From: Halobacillus dabanensis
GTDB taxonomy: Bacteria; Bacillota; Bacilli; Bacillales; Halobacillaceae
Direction of reading: 5' to 3'
Length of the DNA stretch: 64,000 nt
Assembly: GCF_900114165.1 (NCBI RefSeq)
Contig: NZ_FOSB01000002.1
Coordinates: forward strand, 496,001 to 560,000
Positions within the stretch are counted from its first letter, which is position 1, and each line of letters opens with the position of its first letter. Shown piece by piece: positions 9,063-17,111 of the stretch. The notes under the pieces were generated by a model. That model made no database searches and was not told the origin of the DNA. It was given only the letters and a program-made list of their open reading frames with translations. Both the position numbers and the translations under genes were made by a program.

Positions 9063-9887
9063 TTACTTACTCGTTTCAGTAATGGGTTTTAAACGGTTTT
9101 CAACATAGTCATTAATATCATAAATAACTTTATTTGGATCCACTGCTGTTTCTTCCGTTTCTTCCTCTACCATAATCCAACCCTTATAATCATATTCTCT
9201 GAGATGTTCAACGATTGCCGGAAAGTCAATATCACCAGTACCCATTTTCTTCCATTCAGAAGTTTTAGAGCAATCTTTAAAATGAACATGTTTAATAATA
9301 GGTAAGTTATCTCTCACAATTTTCACCGGATCCATACCACCAGCCATGATATGACCCGCATCTGGTGTGTATCCTATGTATCTCGTATCAAGACTATTGA
9401 ATAATACGTCATAGTCTTCTTTTGTTCTAAAATAGGAAGTTTCAGGTGAAGCTGGATGAAAAGAAGCAACCACACCATTTTCAAATGCCCTTTTTCCTAA
9501 TGCATTAGCACAGCTAATGATTTGTTGTTGTCTTTTTAATAGATTTTCCCTATTAGGGCCGACCCTGGAAGGAACATTCATCACAGCACCAGAGAAATAT
9601 TTCAAATAGTTAATATAGTAATCGGCATGTGCCCGCTCTTCTTCTGTTTCGTTATTATTACTCCAGGTAAATGGTACAGTTAAAGCTGCTAGCTCAATTC
9701 CTCTCTTATCAAGCTCTGCTTTCAGCTTCTGTGGATCATGCTTGTATTTCCCCAGCATAGCAACCTGTACATCAATTCCTTTGAATCCAGCTTTGCTAAC
9801 GGTATCCATAATGTCATCTAAATAATCAATTTCTTTATCATAGTCTAATTCCCAAGTAGAACCATGACACCCGAATTTTATTTCCAT
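9063..9887 (-). CDS. TIM-barrel sugar isomerase/epimerase/decarboxylase-like protein (copy B)
   Basis: This 274-residue protein is the paralogue of the one at 5606-6427, sharing FGCHGSTWELDYD, MNVPSRVG, YTPDAGH, HVHFKD and the C-terminal EEET block. Keeping two diverged copies in one operon suggests either consecutive steps on similar substrates or two related substrates. It is the first gene of the module 2 operon: a sigma-A promoter (9969-9996) and a cre (9941-9954) lie directly upstream, so it leads a transcript under carbon catabolite control. The precise reaction cannot be read from the sequence. Confidence 0.82.
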   Translation of the reverse strand: MEIKFGCHGSTWELDYDKEIDYLDDIMDTVSKAGFKGIDVQVAMLGKYKHDPQKLKAELDKRGIELAALTVPFTWSNNNETEEERAHADYYINYLKYFSGAVMNVPSRVGPNRENLLKRQQQIISCANALGKRAFENGVVASFHPASPETSYFRTKEDYDVLFNSLDTRYIGYTPDAGHIMAGGMDPVKIVRDNLPIIKHVHFKDCSKTSEWKKMGTGDIDFPAIVEHLREYDYKGWIMVEEETEETAVDPNKVIYDINDYVENRLKPITETSK

Positions 9888-9940
9888 TTTACTATCTCCT
9901 CCTTATAAAATAGCTTACAACTTTACTGCTATTTTTATAT

Positions 9941-9954
9941 TGAAATCGCTTTCA
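9941..9954. promoter_or_regulatory. cre site (CcpA) of module 2
   Basis: TGAAATCGCTTTCA matches the cre consensus TGWAANCGNTNWCA at every defined position. It is centred about 15 bp downstream of the inferred transcription start, the place for a CcpA roadblock. Confidence 0.85.
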
Positions 9955-9968
9955 AGTTGTTACATTCC

Positions 9969-9996
9969 ATATTATCACTTATTTTCAATTTGTCAA
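9969..9996 (-). promoter_or_regulatory. Sigma-A promoter of the module 2 operon
   Basis: On the minus strand TTGACA (9991-9996) and TAATAT (9969-9974) are separated by 16 bp. Twenty-six of these 28 positions are identical to the module 3 promoter at 14721-14748, including the spacer, which suggests a shared operator. Confidence 0.85.
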
Positions 9997-10014
9997 TGTT
10001 TTTCATTGAATACC

Positions 10015-10030
10015 TTCGTTAATTAACGAA
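10015..10030. promoter_or_regulatory. Perfect 16-bp palindrome upstream of module 2
   Basis: TTCGTTAATTAACGAA is its own reverse complement and starts about 18 bp upstream of the -35 element. It carries the TTCGTT/AACGAA word also found near the first DeoR gene. Candidate operator for one of the DeoR proteins. Confidence 0.6.
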
Positions 10031-10963
10031 TAGAAAGTTAAATGAAAATAAAAAACAAAAAACACTGAGTGGCAACTTCTTGGGATATTCTTGATAAATT
10101 TCATAGACTATCATTCTATTCACCAGTTCTTAAACTTTAAGGAAGTAAACTTTAATGGATCGGAGCGACTACAGTAAACAAGTAATTTAATAAATCTCCT
10201 GATTTGAATCACTTAATGGGAAATGGAATGAAGTTGATGTCCTGAAAATTTCACAGTTTAGTACTTCAGCAAAGCGAAGCTGTTTAACACCCTAAAGTCC
10301 TGGCACCCATTTTGATGTAAAGGGAGCTGATATATAAGAAAGTGCTATAATAATAGGTTGATTCTAAACTTACTCATGGCAGGGATATTGCTATACGAGT
10401 TCGAGCCATTCATATGGCAAGAGATGGTGAGGAATGAGGCGCTTTATTATGTGGGGAATCGAAATTGTCTTGGGAGCCGGTGTATGGACTGTACGGAGTG
10501 GAGGAGATAAAGAAACCACAGGGAGCAGAGCGATTCGGTGTTGACTTATCGTACAGAAGCGGGGGTAAGTCTCACTAGTCGCTAGGCACTGGAGCTGGAT
10601 AGCACACACATCGCTTATGTCCTCATTTTTGGTTTAGCCACTTCAGGGGGAAGATCGGGAAAGGATAGACTGGCAAAACCCCGCAGGGCCATAGACCGAG
10701 AAAGCTTGCCGTCTTCCTCGCGATAAGCGACTTATTCCCCACCGCCCCTTAATTCCCACAATCATCTTGAGTCTTCAAGACTACTGCCATAAACTTTAAT
10801 AACTGATTAGGAACATCAACGTTTAATAGAGTCTATGGATTTAAAGAGTTACTTTAGCATCAGATCTTAGCAAGGAGCCATTTATATTTTATTTCATTTA
10901 CTATCGTGATATCCTAAAAGTATCTACGGAATGTTAACAAAACAAAAAAATGAAGGTGATTTT
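10031..10963. other. Long intergenic region before the second DeoR regulator
   Basis: No convincing gene was found in these 930 bp. The block from about 10380 to 10760 is clearly more GC-rich than its A/T-rich surroundings and has no long frame with a ribosome site. Within it, 10645-10731 (with ACCCCGCAGGG and GCCGTCTTCCTCGCG words) resembles, from memory, a decayed copy of an abundant interspersed repeat of Bacillaceae. The promoter of the DeoR gene should lie near 10880-10930. Confidence 0.5.
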
Positions 10964-11734
10964 TTGGGGAAAATGTTCGCTACTGAGAGACGTAACTTAA
11001 TAGTAAGCCACTTACAACAAGAAAAAAGACTAACTGTTAAGCACTTAGCAAATAAATTAAACGTTTCTGAAGCAACTCTACGTACAGATCTAAATCTTTT
11101 GGAAGAGGAAGGATTATTGACACGCACACACGGTGGAGCCGTTCTGAATGAAAATGAACCGCCAAAAAATAACTTTTCTGATAGAGCGATGAGAAACATT
11201 GATTATAAAAAATCGATAACACGTAAGGCTGTAGAGTTGATCTCCCGCAAAGATTGTATATTGCTGGATGCCAGTACCACTTCTTTAGAATTGGCTCGTA
11301 TTATAAAAGAAAAAGAAACAAAACTTACAGTCGTAACAAACGGAATATCCACCGCCTTGGAACTAAAAGAAAATCCTTCTATAAATGTTATTCTCATAGG
11401 GGGAATAGCTAGAATGGGATCTATGGGATTGGAAGGTCTCCTTGGAAAAAACGTATTAGATGAAATTAATATAGAGATGATGTTTACTTCTGCTAGTGGA
11501 TTTACATTGGAAGATGGGTTAAGCGATTTCAACGTATATGAAGTAGAATTGAAAAAAGTAATGGTACAAAAAGCAAAAAAAGTTATAGCTCTTTTGGATC
11601 ATACAAAAATAGGAACCAGTTCGATCGCTCCTTTTGCGTCTATTGATGAAATTGACAAAATCATCACGGATGAAGATATTCCGAATGAGATATTGCAATT
11701 ATTAAAAGATAGCAATATTGACATCATTAACTAA
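10964..11734 (+). CDS. DeoR-family transcriptional repressor 2
   Basis: This 256-residue paralogue of the regulators at 2443 and 14857 has a DeoR helix-turn-helix (SEATLRTDLNLL) followed by a DeoRC domain with LDASTT, VTNG, and the FTSASGFTLEDGLSDFN segment. The start is taken as TTG at 10964, three bases after GAAGGTGAT, by analogy with repressor 1, where the same site precedes an ATG and the following Lys-Met-Phe-Ala is shared; an ATG at 10973 is the alternative. It faces the module 2 operon across a 930-bp spacer and is convergent with the tpi-like gene. Confidence 0.88.
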   Translation: MGKMFATERRNLIVSHLQQEKRLTVKHLANKLNVSEATLRTDLNLLEEEGLLTRTHGGAVLNENEPPKNNFSDRAMRNIDYKKSITRKAVELISRKDCILLDASTTSLELARIIKEKETKLTVVTNGISTALELKENPSINVILIGGIARMGSMGLEGLLGKNVLDEINIEMMFTSASGFTLEDGLSDFNVYEVELKKVMVQKAKKVIALLDHTKIGTSSIAPFASIDEIDKIITDEDIPNEILQLLKDSNIDIIN

Positions 11735-11741
11735 AACACAA

Positions 11742-11780
11742 AAAAGAGAGCAGTCTTATAAGATGACCGCTCTCTTTTCT
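11742..11780. terminator. Bidirectional terminator after DeoR 2
   Basis: AAAAGAGAGC (11742-11751) pairs with GCTCTCTTTT (11769-11778), with T-rich tails on both strands. It ends DeoR 2 and can also serve the convergent tpi-like operon. Confidence 0.8.
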
Positions 11781-11859
11781 TTGTGTAACTTTTTTATCCA
11801 CATCTGAAAGACGCTTAATTCTCCTCTCAAGATGGAACGTCAGCATGTTTTCTGTTTAT

Positions 11860-12654
11860 TTATACTTTACTAACATCAGTTGTTAATAATGAATCAAGAG
11901 AGTGTAATATTTCTTGAAAGCTTTCTATATTCCAGGCCGCTCTTCCTATAAACAAACCATTCACATTTTGAATGTCGATATATTCCAGAAAATTATCCTT
12001 GTTTACACTTCCTCCGTACAACAATGGAATTTCTCTTCCAGTATCTCCAAATAGTTTCACCAAAGTTCGCCTTAGAAATAAATGGATATCAGCTACATAG
12101 GAAGAGTCTGCTGGAATTCCTCGTTCCCCTATAGCCCACACCGGCTCATAGGCTATCATTACTTGTTTTACTTGCTCTTCTGTCAGGCCTTTTAAGCAAA
12201 TTTTTAATTGGGATGCTAGCGTTTCTTTTGAAATAGAATTATTTTTTTGCTCCATATTCTCTCCGATACATACAAGCGGTTTTATTTTATGGTGTAAGGC
12301 AGCATGGACTTTTTTATTTATGTCGATGTCGTTTTCATTAAAATACTGCCTGCGCTCGGAATGTCCGAGTTCAACTAATTCTATACCGATTTCATTGAGC
12401 ATAAGAGGAGATACCTCTCCCGTAAATGCCCCGCTATCCTCCCAGTGCATGTTTTGGGCGCCTAGTAGAATACTAGATTCAGACAATTGGTTTTTAACAG
12501 GGTAAAGTGCGGTGTGAGAAGGAATAATGAACAACTGGATATCACTGGATAAAGTACCTTCAATATCCTTTAGCAGTTCTGTGTACCTTCCCCCTTCCTC
12601 AATGGTTTTCGTCATTTTCCAGTTTGTACCGATCCAAAGCTTTCCCTTATGCAT
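11860..12654 (-). CDS. Triosephosphate-isomerase-like protein, candidate tetrulose-phosphate isomerase
   Basis: This 264-residue TIM homologue keeps the catalytic residues N11 and K13 (TNWKM), H98 (LGHSE) and E170 (AYEPVW). The phosphate-gripping loop 6, normally GTGKTA/S in true TIM, reads ERGIPADSS here (about 177-185). Replacement of that loop is consistent with a non-glycolytic substrate; in erythritol and threitol pathways a TIM homologue (EryH, LerI) interconverts L-erythrulose 1-phosphate and D-erythrulose 4-phosphate. The gene overlaps dhaL by 8 bp as the last gene of the dhaK-dhaL operon. Housekeeping tpiA normally sits with gapA-pgk-pgm-eno, so this is probably a second, specialised copy. 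Confidence 0.82.
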   Translation of the reverse strand: MHKGKLWIGTNWKMTKTIEEGGRYTELLKDIEGTLSSDIQLFIIPSHTALYPVKNQLSESSILLGAQNMHWEDSGAFTGEVSPLMLNEIGIELVELGHSERRQYFNENDIDINKKVHAALHHKIKPLVCIGENMEQKNNSISKETLASQLKICLKGLTEEQVKQVMIAYEPVWAIGERGIPADSSYVADIHLFLRRTLVKLFGDTGREIPLLYGGSVNKDNFLEYIDIQNVNGLFIGRAAWNIESFQEILHSLDSLLTTDVSKV

Positions 12655-13315
12655 GTTTGCTCAAACCTTCAACCCATTCTCTCATCGACTTAAAGATAAT
12701 CCATACAGAGGTAGCACCAGCATCCTGATGACCGATAGCTCTTTCCCCTAAAGATTTAGCTCTTCCGAATTTTGCGATATACTCTTTGGAGAGTTCGACT
12801 CCTTTGTCAGCGCCCTCTTCTGCATTTTTCAGCCCTTCTAATAAACTTTTATTATTGTCAGAACATTGTTTTAATCTCTCGACAGCTGGTTCAAAGGCGT
12901 CAATCATTGTCTTATCACCTAAACTTGCTTTCCCCCGTACTTTAATGGCTTCAAGTGATTTCTCAAAAATCTCCGCTAATATCGGCAAGTTTAATTTCTC
13001 ATGAGGTTCTAATCCTTTTACTCCCCCTATAAACATAGTTCCGAAAATAACTCCAGATGCTCCACCCATCGATGTCATCATAGACATACCTACTGTTTTT
13101 ATTACTTCATTAATCGTTGTAAATTCTTTTTCTTTTAAATTTTCTTCTGCTTTTGTAAAGCCAATCGACATACCAATCCCATGGTCTCCATCACCGATAG
13201 CGCTATCGATTTTGGTTAAGAGTGGTTTGTTTTCTCTTACTTTTTCCCCAACATATAGGAACATCTCTTTTACTTGAGTTGCATTCAAATTAATTATCAG
13301 TGCATCTGTCTGCAT
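12647..13315 (-). CDS. dhaL: DhaL-type ADP-binding subunit of a dihydroxyacetone/ketose kinase
   Basis: This 222-residue helical kinase subunit carries the Mg-ATP/ADP site DSAIGDGDHG (aspartates near 37, 42 and 44) and GGASGVIFG near residue 90. DhaL transfers phosphate to the ketose held by DhaK. The ATG at 13315 is preferred to an in-frame TTG at 13330 that lies inside the GGAGGGG ribosome site. No DhaM gene, the PTS phosphodonor, is present nearby, so the kinase may use ATP directly or borrow a distant DhaM. With TIM-like and RpiB-like isomerases nearby, L-erythrulose is a plausible substrate besides dihydroxyacetone. Confidence 0.9.
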   Translation of the reverse strand: MQTDALIINLNATQVKEMFLYVGEKVRENKPLLTKIDSAIGDGDHGIGMSIGFTKAEENLKEKEFTTINEVIKTVGMSMMTSMGGASGVIFGTMFIGGVKGLEPHEKLNLPILAEIFEKSLEAIKVRGKASLGDKTMIDAFEPAVERLKQCSDNNKSLLEGLKNAEEGADKGVELSKEYIAKFGRAKSLGERAIGHQDAGATSVWIIFKSMREWVEGLSKHA

Positions 13316-13345
13316 GGTTTTCCCCTCCAAATTAATTTTATAGAC

Positions 13346-14335
13346 TTATTTTTTGTAATAAGGCGAGTTTGCCGGTGCATCATACAGCTCTTTTAACTCA
13401 CTGTCCAACTTCAAGAGGGTGATCGAGAGCCCGCCCATCTCTTGTGTGGTGCAATAACTGTTTACATCCATGTCATGAATTGTAATGGATTTATCCTCCA
13501 GGATTTGAGCTACTTTACGGTTAACAATGAATAATTCCATCAGGGTTGTCGAACCAAGACCGTTTACTAAAACACTAACTTCCTCCCCGCTGTCAATCTT
13601 ACTTTCATCCAGCAATCTTTCCATTAGCCGTTCCGTCAATTCGTCCGCTGTCATCATTTTGGTCCGTTCGACTCCCGGCTCCCCATGAATACCCATACCA
13701 AATTCTATTTCATCATCTGCTAGAGTAAACGTTGATTCTCCAGAGTCCGGCATCGTTCCGGGATTTAATGCAACTCCAATCGAAAATGTTTGATCGCTCG
13801 CTTTTTGGGTCACTTTTGCAACACTCTCTAAATCTAACCCCTGCTCGGCAGCACCACCGGCAATCTTAAAGACAAAAACGTCACCAGCTATCCCTCTGCG
13901 ATCTTCGTATCTTTCCATTGGCGCAGAAGCTACATCATCTCTCACCAGTACCGTCCGGGATTCAATTCCTTCCATTTCAAGCAGCTCAGCAGCCATGTCA
14001 AAATTCAAAATGTCCCCCATATAGTTGCCATAGACAAACAGGACACCTTTGCCTGAATCAACTGCCTGCGCAACGCTTTGTACATTATTCGGTGAAGGTG
14101 CAGCAAAAACGTTACCAATGGTTACACCGTCTGCAAGCCCGTCCCCAGCGAATCCCATGAACAGTGGTTCATGACCACTGCCTCCTCCAATAACGACTCC
14201 AACTTTATCCTTAAGATTCCTTCGGGTTATACCATTTACATTCTCTACCTTACGGAATGAATGATTGTAGGCTGCTAAAAATCCCTCAATCGTTTCTTCC
14301 ACCACATCACTTGGGTTATTAATGACTTTTTTCAT
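13346..14335 (-). CDS. dhaK: DhaK-type substrate-binding subunit of a dihydroxyacetone/ketose kinase
   Basis: This 329-residue protein has the DhaK features GGGSGHEP (50-57, H55), GNYMGD with D108, and H217 in GMGIHGEPG, the histidine that binds the ketose carbonyl covalently as a hemiaminal. DhaK presents a short ketose to DhaL for phosphorylation. The start at 14335 is chosen because GGGAGG ends six bases upstream; an ATG two codons earlier abuts the site. First gene of the dhaK-dhaL-tpi operon, preceded by a promoter and a perfect cre and divergent from DeoR 3. It is a full-length protein with no fused DhaL domain. Confidence 0.92.
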   Translation of the reverse strand: MKKVINNPSDVVEETIEGFLAAYNHSFRKVENVNGITRRNLKDKVGVVIGGGSGHEPLFMGFAGDGLADGVTIGNVFAAPSPNNVQSVAQAVDSGKGVLFVYGNYMGDILNFDMAAELLEMEGIESRTVLVRDDVASAPMERYEDRRGIAGDVFVFKIAGGAAEQGLDLESVAKVTQKASDQTFSIGVALNPGTMPDSGESTFTLADDEIEFGMGIHGEPGVERTKMMTADELTERLMERLLDESKIDSGEEVSVLVNGLGSTTLMELFIVNRKVAQILEDKSITIHDMDVNSYCTTQEMGGLSITLLKLDSELKELYDAPANSPYYKK

Positions 14336-14691
14336 GCTCATCCTCCCTTACGAATTATCCTGTAAACTTGGGTTTTTCCCTTTGTTTTTTGTTACTTTTG
14401 CAATAATCTTTACCGGTATGTAGGACGTTACTCTGGAACCCCCATAGATTATAAAGTTTATTGATTTCTCCTAATCCGGATTCCAATGCAAATATGGACG
14501 CTAGTATATGGATGCTTTGACTCGAAAGCCGCCCTTTTACAAGGCATTTTTGTTCAAAGAGGTATATACAATCCCATCTAACTCCTTATCACGGACTAAT
14601 TTTGTTACAAAAGTAAAGGTATTGCCTGACATTTTAACAGAATCTTCAGATAATACACCTGATAATATATGCATATTTTGTTGCCAGCTAT

Positions 14692-14705
14692 TGTAACCGT
14701 TTACA
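14692..14705. promoter_or_regulatory. cre site (CcpA) of module 3
   Basis: TGTAACCGTTTACA matches TGWAANCGNTNWCA at every defined position and lies downstream of the promoter at 14721-14748, at the same relative place as the cre of module 2. The remainder of 14342-14691 holds no gene that I can support. Confidence 0.87.
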
Positions 14706-14720
14706 TATTACTGTATATTC

Positions 14721-14748
14721 ATAATATCACTTATTTTCATTTTGTCAA
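14721..14748 (-). promoter_or_regulatory. Sigma-A promoter of the dhaK operon
   Basis: On the minus strand TTGACA (14743-14748) and TATTAT (14721-14726) are 16 bp apart. The 28-bp block differs from the module 2 promoter at only two positions. The shared spacer (GAAAATAAGTGAT) may be the operator of a DeoR paralogue. Confidence 0.85.
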
Positions 14749-14856
14749 ATATATTTTTGAATATTTTCGAAACGAGGGGAAACGATACTTTTAATAATTT
14801 TCCGTAAACCGTGAACACAAGCTTTATTATTGAAAAAGACGAAGGGGGAAGGTACT

Positions 14857-15624
14857 ATGAAAATGTTTGCAAGTGAAAGAAGAAATGAAATTATGAAAAT
14901 TCTACAACAGAAACAAAGGTTGACTGTAAAGGAAATAGCTGAGCAAATCAGCACTTCGGAAGCTACCATTCGGGCGGACTTAACCAAATTAGAAATGGAT
15001 GGTCTGTTAACACGAACACACGGTGGTGCCATTCTTAACGAAGGTGTTAGCAATGAGACGAGTTTTTATTTTCGTGAAAAGAAACACAAAAGCGAAAAAA
15101 GAAAAATTGCTGTAAAAGCTCTCGAATTGATTAAAAACCAACAATGTATTCTACTTGATGCGAGTTCGACGACGGTGGAACTCGCTCGGCACTTAAAAAA
15201 TATTCCATTTCAATTAACTGTTGTAACAAATGGTATCCAAACAGCTTTGGAACTAAAAGATAACCCGTTGATTACGGTTATCTTGATAGGGGGAATTGTA
15301 ACAAAGGGATCCACTTCAATTGAAGGAGACCTGGGAATACAGACCTTGGACCAAGTTAATATCGATTTAATGTTCACATCAGCAAGCGGGTTTTCGATTG
15401 AATCAGGACTTACAGATTTTAATCTTTATGAAGTAGAACTTAAGAGGGAAATGGTAAAAAGAGCGAAAGAAATTGTCGCGTTAGTAGATCATTCTAAAAT
15501 AAACCTTTCATCTAGTGCGGTATTCTGCTTATCCAATCAAATCAACACCTTTATTACCGACCAACCTATGGATGAAGAGCTTTACAGGGAACTCAAAAAA
15601 TTGAATGTGAAAATTATTGATTAA
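14857..15624 (+). CDS. DeoR-family transcriptional repressor 3
   Basis: This 255-residue protein has a DeoR helix-turn-helix (STSEATIRADL), THGGA linker and DeoRC sensor domain (LDASSTT, VTNG, FTSASGF). It is the most divergent of the three paralogues. The start at 14857 follows GGGGGAAGG closely; an earlier in-frame ATG at 14830 has no site. It is divergent from dhaK, and its likely role is repression of the dhaK-dhaL-tpi operon until a ketose phosphate accumulates. A terminator follows at 15637. Confidence 0.9.
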   Translation: MKMFASERRNEIMKILQQKQRLTVKEIAEQISTSEATIRADLTKLEMDGLLTRTHGGAILNEGVSNETSFYFREKKHKSEKRKIAVKALELIKNQQCILLDASSTTVELARHLKNIPFQLTVVTNGIQTALELKDNPLITVILIGGIVTKGSTSIEGDLGIQTLDQVNIDLMFTSASGFSIESGLTDFNLYEVELKREMVKRAKEIVALVDHSKINLSSSAVFCLSNQINTFITDQPMDEELYRELKKLNVKIID

Positions 15625-15636
15625 TTCATACAATGT

Positions 15637-15680
15637 AAGTAGAAGTGTCTGCTGGAGAAGGCTTTTCTACTTTTTTATTT
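15637..15680 (+). terminator. Terminator of DeoR 3
   Basis: AAGTAGAAG (15637-15645) pairs with CTTTTCTACTT (15662-15672), followed by a T tract. Confidence 0.7.
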
Positions 15681-15722
15681 CTTGTCACCTCCTTAATAAG
15701 ATGGATCTTCCTTGTATTCTAA

Positions 15723-15756
15723 GGTCAGCCAGACATTTCTGGCTGCCTTTTTTATT
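15723..15756 (+). terminator. Orphan intrinsic terminator
   Basis: GGTCAGCCAGA (15723-15733) pairs with TCTGGCTGCC (15738-15747), followed by six T. No intact gene ends directly before it. The 15757-16020 spacer contains a half-copy of the short repeat (CTATTCTTTAGTTCG, about 15827-15841) and otherwise nothing recognised. Confidence 0.75.
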
Positions 15757-16020
15757 TCTAATCCTACACCTGCATAAACAGACTAATGGATTAGTTCTTA
15801 AGACATAGACCTCCTGGTGTCACCTATTCTTTAGTTCGTTCCTTATGCTACTAAATCTAAGTCCTTTAAGTAAGCCGCTACTTGGACAGTCGATTCGTAA
15901 TCCAATATTGATATAAGATAAAGCAGGAGGAGAAAATAAAAAAACTTTTCCATTGATAGAATGGACAGCTCTCTTTATGATGGAACGTAATCAGTTAACC
16001 AAATGAAGGAGATGTAACCA

Positions 16021-16926
16021 ATGGACATCCGCCATTTACAATATTTCATAGAAGTCGCCCGCTTCCAAAGTTTCACCAAAGCAGCGGAACACTTATTTAT
16101 TGCCCAGCCGACCATCAGCAAAATGATCAAAAACCTGGAAGAAGACCTAGGGGTGGAATTATTTGAACGAACAAGGAAAAAGGTTATCCTTACCGATGCC
16201 GGACGGTTGATTTTGATGCAAGCAAAAACCATCGATAAAGCCTTCGAAAACCTTAACACCCAACTCGATGATCTGCTAGGACTGAAAAAAGGTCACATCC
16301 GAGTCGGTCTTCCGCCGATTATGGATGCTGATCAAATCATTAAAATTCTCGGAGGCTTCCATGCCAAGTATCCCCACATCACCTTCCAACTCATCGAGGA
16401 CGGGGCGAAAAGAATCGAAGACAATATCCTCCAGGAGGAACTCGATGTTGGTATTACCGTTTTGCCGACACAAACGGACCGCTTCGACCACTTCTTTCTT
16501 TTAAGTGAAGAATTGGAGGTCGTCCTTCCTCCTGCCCACCCGTTAGCAGGACGTAAACAAATACGGCTGGAAGAACTGAAAGACGATTCATTCATCCTAT
16601 TCAACAAAGATTTCGTTTTGAACGACAGGATTACATCTTCCTGCAAAGAAGCTGGCTTCATTCCAAAAGTCATCTCCGAAAGCTCTCAATGGGACTTTAT
16701 CGGCAAGATGATCGCTTCAAATCTCGGTATTTCCATCCTCCCTAAAAGTGTGGCCAGACTGCTAAAAGAGGATGTGAAGAAAGTCAGAGTCATCAAGCCT
16801 GCCATTGCCTGGGAGCTTGCACTTATTTGGCCGAAAGATCAATACATCTCTTATGCCACGAAGGAATGGCTAGCATACACTCAAGATCGCTTAAGTACAG
16901 AGGGAAGTGGACCAGCTTCAAGTTGA
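16021..16926 (+). CDS. LysR-family transcriptional regulator
   Basis: This 301-residue protein has an N-terminal LysR helix-turn-helix (residues about 1-60, with FTKAAEHLFIAQPTISK) and a two-lobed periplasmic-binding-like effector domain. It resembles the YwbI/CidR type of Bacillus. Its neighbours (a thioesterase downstream, the sugar modules upstream) do not reveal the target genes. GAAGGAG precedes the ATG at 16021. Its last codons overlap the terminator hairpin at 16910-16942. Single gene by context. Confidence 0.88.
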   Translation: MDIRHLQYFIEVARFQSFTKAAEHLFIAQPTISKMIKNLEEDLGVELFERTRKKVILTDAGRLILMQAKTIDKAFENLNTQLDDLLGLKKGHIRVGLPPIMDADQIIKILGGFHAKYPHITFQLIEDGAKRIEDNILQEELDVGITVLPTQTDRFDHFFLLSEELEVVLPPAHPLAGRKQIRLEELKDDSFILFNKDFVLNDRITSSCKEAGFIPKVISESSQWDFIGKMIASNLGISILPKSVARLLKEDVKKVRVIKPAIAWELALIWPKDQYISYATKEWLAYTQDRLSTEGSGPASS

Positions 16927-16942
16927 AGTTGGTCTTTTTTTT
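16910..16942 (+). terminator. Terminator overlapping the end of the LysR gene
   Basis: GACCAGCTTCAA (16910-16921) pairs with TTGAAGTTGGTC (16923-16934), followed by eight T. The stop codon lies in the second arm. Confidence 0.85.
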
Positions 16943-17111
16943 ATGCAAAAAGTCAATGATTGTAAGCATTTCCATAGATAAAGGCTATCCAACTCATGAT
17001 GATTTGCTATTTCACTTCCCAAAAATTCACCCGTACACTGAAGTTATTCCATGATTATATCCAGATATAAAACAATAACGAATTATTCCAGATAAAAGGG
17101 GAGAAAAATAG

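Noticed and set aside
10015-10030. The 16-bp palindrome as an attachment site of the integrase remnant
   Set aside because: It is 6.5 kb from the remnant, is fully symmetric as an operator would be, and no second copy at the other end of a possible element was seen.
10391-10609. 72-codon minus-strand frame in the GC-rich block before DeoR 2
   Set aside because: No ribosome site and irregular composition; more likely chance in a decayed repeat-like region.
13918-14160. 80-codon frame opposite dhaK
   Set aside because: Antisense shadow; dhaK is complete with its active-site residues.
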